A stretch of 30,482 nt of DNA from Methylophaga sp. GTDB taxonomy: Bacteria > Pseudomonadota > Gammaproteobacteria > Nitrosococcales > Methylophagaceae. Under the pieces are notes generated by a model that saw only the letters and a program-made list of their open reading frames with translations, was not told the origin of the DNA and searched no databases. The first letter of the stretch is position 1. Each line of letters begins with the position of its first letter. Shown here piece after piece: positions 26,170-30,482 of this stretch. Made by a program: the position numbers and the translations under genes. The stretch covers positions 1 through 30,482 of the forward strand of contig JABURN010000186.1 in NCBI GenBank assembly GCA_014762585.1. Reading direction: 5' to 3'.

Positions 26170-27469
26170 ATCGGCTTCGTCCGTTGCGGCGGCCTGCAGG
26201 CGAGTGGGACGGGCGACGGCGTTTCTGACTGTGCGCGGTTTCACTGCGCTGACCATCACGATGCTCCGGTCGCGGTTTCTTAGGACGACGGCGGCGTGCT
26301 TTGGCGGCGGTCACCGGTTTTGATGCCGGCACTTCATGCACCGGCTCAAAGTCGTCGATATATTCCCGGTCCAGGGTTTTGCCAATCAGGCGTTCAATCG
26401 CGAATAACTGATCAGCTTCATCGGCACTGACCAGGGAAATTGCCTCACCAGTGGCGCCGGCACGGCCGGTGCGGCCGATACGGTGAACATAATCCTCGGC
26501 CACATTAGGTAAATCGACATTAATCACATGCGGCAGCTGATCAATATCCAGACCGCGGGCAGCGATATCGGTCGCCACCAGTACCTGAATGTCGCCAGAC
26601 TTGAATTCGGCGAGGGCGCGGGTGCGGGCAGCCTGGCTCTTGTTACCGTGAATCGCGGCAGCTTTGAGGCCTGCAGTTTCAAGATGGCGGGTCAGTTTGT
26701 TGGCACCATGCTTGGTACGGGAAAACACCAGTACCTGAAACCAGTTATTGTCGCGGATCAGATGACTCAGCAGGGCCGGTTTCTGTTTCTTATCCACCGG
26801 CACCATCCACTGTTTGACGGTCGTCGCTGTACTGTTGGCCGGTGACACCGAGACTTCCACCGGATTGCTGACCAGCGTTTTGGCGAGATTGCGGATGTCG
26901 CTGGAGAAGGTGGCTGAAAACAGCAGGTTCTGACGTTTCTTCGGCAGTAGCGCAATAATTTTGCGAATATCGTGAATAAAGCCCATATCCAGCATGCGAT
27001 CGGCTTCATCCAGTACCAGTACTTCCAGCTGATCAAAACGAATGGCGTTCTGCTGATATAAATCCAGCAGCCGACCCGGGGTGGCTACCAGCAGATCAGC
27101 ACCCTGACGCAGTTTCATCATCTGCGGATTGATTTTAACGCCACCGAATACCACCGCAGAGCGGAGCCGCAGGTGTTTGCCGTAGGTTTGAATACTGTCT
27201 GCGACCTGGGCAGCGAGTTCACGGGTCGGCGTCAGGATGAGCGTTCGGGCCTGGTTTGCGCCTGCCGGTTTGCCGGATGCCAGTTTGTGCAGAATGGGTA
27301 GAGTGAAACCGGCGGTTTTACCGGTACCGGTCTGGGCTGCGGCCATCACATCCTGGCCACTCATGATGGCAGGGATTGCCTGAGCCTGAATCGGGGTGGG
27401 CTGATCGTAGCCCTGTTCAGCAATGGCCTGCAGAATCTGATCGTTGAGGCCAAGAGATGAAAATGTCAT
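26156..27469 (-). CDS. rhlE: DEAD-box ATP-dependent RNA helicase RhlE-like
   Basis: 437 residues from ATG 27469; a TTG at 27481 in the same frame has no ribosome site, while GAG lies seven bases before the ATG. All helicase motifs are present: Q motif (GYDQPTPIQ), motif [35 protein letters not shown] and HRIGRTGR. The C-terminal tail is strongly basic ([10 protein letters not shown] and following), as in RhlE proteins that bind structured RNA. RhlE acts in ribosome assembly and RNA turnover, often in cold. The gene has a leader region of about 260 bases shared with a divergent gene, and it overlaps the peroxiredoxin end by 14 bases. Gene name based on motif context and closeness to RhlE; other DEAD-box subgroups cannot be fully ruled out. 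Confidence 0.9.
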   Translation of the reverse strand: MTFSSLGLNDQILQAIAEQGYDQPTPIQAQAIPAIMSGQDVMAAAQTGTGKTAGFTLPILHKLASGKPAGANQARTLILTPTRELAAQVADSIQTYGKHLRLRSAVVFGGVKINPQMMKLRQGADLLVATPGRLLDLYQQNAIRFDQLEVLVLDEADRMLDMGFIHDIRKIIALLPKKRQNLLFSATFSSDIRNLAKTLVSNPVEVSVSPANSTATTVKQWMVPVDKKQKPALLSHLIRDNNWFQVLVFSRTKHGANKLTRHLETAGLKAAAIHGNKSQAARTRALAEFKSGDIQVLVATDIAARGLDIDQLPHVINVDLPNVAEDYVHRIGRTGRAGATGEAISLVSADEADQLFAIERLIGKTLDREYIDDFEPVHEVPASKPVTAAKARRRRPKKPRPEHRDGQRSETAHSQKRRRPSHSPAGRRNGRSRSKPA

Positions 27470-27532
27470 AAAAATACTCAAAAAATAATTTCAATCCCGA
27501 CACTGACCGGCTGAAATCCGGCGCGAAACTGT

Positions 27533-27596
27533 CGCCTTCAGTGTGCCTGTTGGGGCTTCCTGAATCGAGGGGATTGGGGGGTTGAACACTGTGGCG
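27533..27596. repeat. Imperfect inverted repeat in the rhlE/cupredoxin intergenic region
   Basis: CGCC..CAGTG (27533-27543) pairs with CACTG.GGCG (27587-27596), nine base pairs with a small internal loop. Read on the minus strand it lies about 65-130 bases before rhlE, in its probable mRNA leader. Long structured leaders are known for genes of cold-induced helicases, but regulation here is an inference. No coding sequence is visible in 27482-27741. Confidence 0.3.
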
Positions 27597-27741
27597 GAAC
27601 GCCGGACAGGAACTGACAGTGGAATTTTGTCGTCTGTGGCATAGTATGACAGATAAAGCGGACAGCGTTTGATTTTATCTACACAAGCCTGTCACAGAGT
27701 GATGTTATGATGGATTTGTATTCTTAAATTCAGGAGGGATT

Positions 27742-28497
27742 ATGTATAAGAAAAATGCCATTATGGTTGCGGCGATTTTGGCAGTTGTCGCGATTTTTGT
27801 CGTGGTTCTGGTGACAACGGTATTTGTTGATGACAGTGAGGAACGTTATGGCAAAGTACCGACCCCACAAAGCGAAGCGGATATCGCTGAGCAAAGTGCC
27901 GTGGCGCCGACATCAGTTAAAGATGAAACCACACAACCTCTGGAGCAGAACGAAGTAGGCGGCCTGAACGAGACCACCACTGAACACATGGAAGATGCCA
28001 AGGAATCGGTGCCTGAAGTCGTTGTTGATGAAGTCGCCGAAGTCGGTAAAGAGTTTGAATCGCTGGAAAATGCGCCAGCAACACCGGCTCAGGCAGAAGA
28101 AGTCTTGCCTGAAAAGGATGACAGCGCTGCAGCTGAAGGTGGCGAAATCCATATCGTGAAAGCGGTCGGTCTGAAATACGATCCACTGGTAGTGACTATC
28201 CAGCCCGGTGATACCGTGGCCTGGGAAAACATGCCCACCCACGATACCCAGTCACTGGAAGGTCTGATTCCGGAAAGTGCTGAAGCCTGGCATTCAGCGC
28301 TGGGTGAAAACTACCAGCGCACCTTCACCGTTGAAGGCATCTATGTCTATAAATGTACACCGCACATCGGTGCCGGTATGGGCGGTGCGATTATCGTCGG
28401 TGAGCCGAAAAATCTGGAAGCTATCAAAGCCAAAGATGTCGGTGGTGCTGAAGGCCGTCTGGTCAGAAAAGCCATCGCCGCCGCTGAAGAAATGTAA
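27742..28497 (+). CDS. Membrane-anchored cupredoxin (type I copper protein)
   Basis: 251 residues. An N-terminal membrane segment (about 7-31) serves as signal anchor. A long acidic, low-complexity linker (about 33-133, rich in E, A, P and T) follows, and then a C-terminal plastocyanin/pseudoazurin-like domain (about 134-235). The type I copper ligands are readable: His167 in MPTHDT, Cys205 and His208 in YKCTPH, and Met213. The domain should carry one electron in the periplasm, tethered by the linker. AGGAGG at 27732-27737 is a strong ribosome site. The redox partner is not visible. It is followed by a strong terminator and ycaO. No dehydrogenase or cytochrome genes are near. Confidence 0.88.
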   Translation: MYKKNAIMVAAILAVVAIFVVVLVTTVFVDDSEERYGKVPTPQSEADIAEQSAVAPTSVKDETTQPLEQNEVGGLNETTTEHMEDAKESVPEVVVDEVAEVGKEFESLENAPATPAQAEEVLPEKDDSAAAEGGEIHIVKAVGLKYDPLVVTIQPGDTVAWENMPTHDTQSLEGLIPESAEAWHSALGENYQRTFTVEGIYVYKCTPHIGAGMGGAIIVGEPKNLEAIKAKDVGGAEGRLVRKAIAAAEEM

Positions 28498-28516
28498 TCT
28501 TATTTAAATACGACTG

Positions 28517-28557
28517 AAGAGCCCTCTGTCCGTTTGCCGGGCAGGGGGTTCTTTTTT
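28517..28557 (+). terminator. Strong intrinsic terminator between cupredoxin gene and ycaO
   Basis: A 16-bp stem with three G-T pairs: the left arm runs 28517-28532 and the right arm 28538-28553, with loop TTTGC. The GC-rich core and the T-run 28552-28557 make this the strongest hairpin in the window. It begins 20 bases after the cupredoxin stop. The T-run ends only ten bases before the likely ycaO start. Confidence 0.88.
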
Positions 28558-28566
28558 GGAATGACG

Positions 28567-30318
28567 ATGACAGAAAAAACTTTTATCAAGGGCAAAGACC
28601 GGGATCTGGAAACCAGTATTGCCACCATGCAACAGACGCTGAAAGAGTTCGGCTTTGATGTTGAAGAAGCGTCCTGGCTGAATCCGGTCAGTCATGTGTA
28701 TTCGGTGCATATCCGTGATAAAACCTGTCCGCTGATGTTTACCAATGGCAAAGGCAGCAGTGCCAAGGCCTGTCTGGCCAGTGCGCTGGGTGAATATTTC
28801 GAACGCCTGAGCTGTAATTATTTCTTCGCCGACTTTTACCTGGGTGAAGCGCACAGTCAGGCCGAGTTTGTGCATTATCCGGATGAGCGCTGGTTCAGGT
28901 CGGAAAACGGTGAGATGCCGCAAGGCCTGCTGGACGAAGACCTGTGGGCGCATTTCGATCCCAATCAGGAGCTCACGCCAGAGCAACTGGTGGATACCAA
29001 TTCCGGTAATACCGAGCGCGGTATCTGTGCTGTGCCCTATACCCGTGTCAGAGATGATGCGGTCCGTTACTTCCCGGTCAATATCATCGGCAATATCTAT
29101 GTCAGCAACGGCATGTCTGCCGGTAACACGCAAAATGAAGCGCGGGTGCAGGGCCTGTCAGAAGTCTTCGAGCGCTACGTAAAAAACCGGATTATTGCTG
29201 AAGGTCTCTGTCTGCCGGAGGTTCCACAATCCGTAATCGATCGTTTTCCCAAGATCAAAGCGGCGCTTGAAGAACTGACCGGTCATGGCTATCAGCTGAA
29301 AGTGGCGGATGCCTCCCTGGGCGGCCAGTTCCCGGTGATGAATGTAACCCTGATAAACCCGCGTGACGGGTCGGTGTTTGCCTCTTTCGGTGCCCACCCC
29401 AGTTTTGAAGTGGCGTTGGAACGCACCGTCACCGAGTTGCTGCAGGGACGCGGCCTGGATCAGCTGGACGTATTTCACCCGCCGACCTTTGACATGGAAG
29501 AAGTCGCCTCGCCGGCAAACCTGGAAATGCACTTTATTGATTCCAGTGGCTACATTTCCTACGACTTTTTCCGTGAACAACCGGATTATGAGTTTGTCGA
29601 CTGGGATCATGATGCCAGCACCGGTGATGAGTTCAGCTGGCTGACCAGCATCATTCATGATCTGGGCTTTGATATTTATATCGCCGACTACCGGCATCTG
29701 GATGTCTATGCCTGCCGGATCCTGGTGCCGGGCATGTCGGATATTTACCCGGTCGATGAGCTGGTCTGGGAAAATAATAATGAAGGTGCTTTATTCCGCG
29801 AAGCACTGCTGTCACTGAAACAGGGCGATCGTGACAGCTGGCAGGAACTGCTGATCGCGCTGGAAGAGGGCGGTTTTAACGATCATGCGCCGGTTGCCCA
29901 GTTTATTGGTCTGGCACCGGATCCTGGTACGCTTTGGGCCAGTGTGCGTCTGGGCGAAATCAAACTGATGCTGTGTCTGGCGCTGGAAGATGAGCAGGCG
30001 CTGGAGTGGGTCGACTGGTGTCTGTCTTTAGGGCAGGGCGATGAAGCCCAGCAGCGATTCTATCGTTGTCTTCGTGCGTTGCTGGATATCAAATGGCATA
30101 GCGAGCGCGATTATGATGACTATCGCCGCGGCCTGGCACAGATGTACGGTGAGCAGACCGTGAATGAGGGCATTGAAATCGTCGAAGGCAGAACCGTGTT
30201 TCATGGACTGCATACACCAGGCTTAAGTCTGCAAGGCTTTGATCGTCATCAAGCTTTACTGGCAGGCTACGAGAAGCTACAGCGGGCCAAGCAGCGTTTC
30301 TGGCAAAAGGTGGATTAA
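28567..30318 (+). CDS. ycaO: YcaO, ribosomal protein S12 methylthiolation accessory factor
   Basis: 583 residues. The start is ATG 28567: GGA at 28558-28560 gives a six-base spacing, and MTEKTFIKGKDRDLE aligns with the family N-terminus. In-frame upstream codons (28534, 28561) lie in the terminator or touch the ribosome site. The long form (E. coli YcaO has 586 residues) has an ATP-grasp-like YcaO domain in the first 400 residues and a C-terminal TPR-type region. Family blocks include EEASWLNPVSHVYSVHIRDK, FTNGKGSSAKACLASALGEYFERLSCNYFFADFYLGE and QNEARVQGLSEVFERYVK. Non-peptide-modifying YcaO supports RimO in S12 beta-methylthiolation. No peptide precursor or dehydrogenase genes of an azole cluster are present, so it is the housekeeping type. 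Confidence 0.94.
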   Translation: MTEKTFIKGKDRDLETSIATMQQTLKEFGFDVEEASWLNPVSHVYSVHIRDKTCPLMFTNGKGSSAKACLASALGEYFERLSCNYFFADFYLGEAHSQAEFVHYPDERWFRSENGEMPQGLLDEDLWAHFDPNQELTPEQLVDTNSGNTERGICAVPYTRVRDDAVRYFPVNIIGNIYVSNGMSAGNTQNEARVQGLSEVFERYVKNRIIAEGLCLPEVPQSVIDRFPKIKAALEELTGHGYQLKVADASLGGQFPVMNVTLINPRDGSVFASFGAHPSFEVALERTVTELLQGRGLDQLDVFHPPTFDMEEVASPANLEMHFIDSSGYISYDFFREQPDYEFVDWDHDASTGDEFSWLTSIIHDLGFDIYIADYRHLDVYACRILVPGMSDIYPVDELVWENNNEGALFREALLSLKQGDRDSWQELLIALEEGGFNDHAPVAQFIGLAPDPGTLWASVRLGEIKLMLCLALEDEQALEWVDWCLSLGQGDEAQQRFYRCLRALLDIKWHSERDYDDYRRGLAQMYGEQTVNEGIEIVEGRTVFHGLHTPGLSLQGFDRHQALLAGYEKLQRAKQRFWQKVD

Positions 30319-30393
30319 AAAATCTGAAATTTTTTTCAGTAAACACTAACACCTTTGAAATTTTTGCTGTATATTTGCACGCTTCTTCTCGCA

Positions 30394-30413
30394 ACCGGCT
30401 TGTTTCAGCCGGT
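30394..30413. repeat. Inverted repeat just upstream of tRNA-Asp
   Basis: Perfect 7-bp arms ACCGGCT (30394-30400) and AGCCGGT (30407-30413) with a TGTTTC loop, 14 bases before the mature tRNA start. Purine-rich sequence follows, not a T-run, so it is unlikely to be the ycaO terminator. It would lie in the 5' leader of the tRNA precursor. Confidence 0.4.
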
Positions 30414-30427
30414 GAAAAGAAAAAAGT

Positions 30428-30482
30428 GGAGCGGTAGTTCAGTTGGTTAGAATACCGGCCTGTCACGCCGGGGGTCGCGGGT
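30428..30482 (+). tRNA. tRNA-Asp (GTC), 3' part cut by the window end
   Basis: GGAGCGGTAGTTCAGTTGG begins a standard D-arm. The anticodon stem reads CCGGCCTGTCACGCCGG with anticodon GTC at 30462-30464, which assigns aspartate. The variable loop and the start of the T-arm (GGTCGCGGGT) are present, and the rest of the T-arm, the acceptor 3' strand and CCA lie outside the window. Discriminator and terminator cannot be seen. Confidence 0.95.

Noticed and set aside
28534..28566. Longer N-terminus for YcaO
   Set aside because: The extra codons lie within the terminator hairpin and T-run and do not resemble the family start; ATG 28567 has a proper spacing to GGA.
28567..30318. Azole-peptide (RiPP) biosynthesis cluster around YcaO
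   Set aside because: The protein is the long E. coli-type YcaO and no precursor peptide, dehydrogenase or export gene is beside it.
1..30482. CRISPR arrays, insertion sequences, prophage or integron
   Set aside because: No regularly spaced repeats, transposase or integrase proteins, or terminal inverted repeats with target duplications were seen.

Overview
The window looks like chromosome of a methylotrophic gammaproteobacterium, most like Methylophaga. This is an inference from gene content and protein style, not from a database search. The strongest clue is a complete fhcBADC operon for the formyltransferase/hydrolase complex, which works in tetrahydromethanopterin-linked formaldehyde oxidation. 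Around it are typical gammaproteobacterial genes: argS, a SPOR protein, class I FBPase, lipocalin Blc, RhlE, YcaO and tRNA-Asp. No insertion sequence, prophage, integrase or CRISPR array is visible, and the coding density is high.

Layout. 1-1914: the 3' part of argS and a FtsN-like SPOR protein. 2013-6681: fhcB-A-D-C with overlapping or nearly touching genes, closed by a clear intrinsic terminator. 6839-8319: fbp with its own candidate promoter, then a DUF4124 protein. 8385-12925: a run of exported or membrane proteins (DM13 protein, dienelactone hydrolase-like protein, TupA-like binding protein, alpha/beta hydrolase, MAPEG protein, polytopic membrane protein); the last five are packed like one operon. 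12927-14208: a DUF2805 protein on the minus strand, then lipocalin and a small MgtC-like protein. 14212-18441: an RND permease and its membrane-fusion partner on the minus strand, with no outer-membrane channel in view. 18615-19526: a BASS-family transporter. 19549-22596: a GAF-PAS-PAS-PAS-GGDEF-EAL gene cut by one in-frame TAG. 22864-25385: an MgtC/DUF4010 membrane protein, a signal peptidase I-like protein that lacks the catalytic lysine, and a small secreted protein. 25495-27469: a 1-Cys peroxiredoxin and rhlE, convergent and overlapping by 14 bp. 27742-30318: an anchored cupredoxin and ycaO, separated by a very strong terminator. 30428-30482: tRNA-Asp(GTC), cut by the window end.

How the genes work together. 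FhcBADC moves the formyl group from formyl-H4MPT to a methanofuran analogue and releases formate, feeding dissimilation or assimilation of C1 units. FBPase serves sugar phosphate synthesis needed when growing on C1 compounds. Much of the rest maintains or protects the envelope. I did not find a clearly novel multi-gene system. The observations most worth a second look are the nonsense codon in the c-di-GMP gene, the K-to-Q change in the signal peptidase-like protein, the terminator lying against the ycaO start, and the orphan TupA-like protein inside a compact envelope operon.
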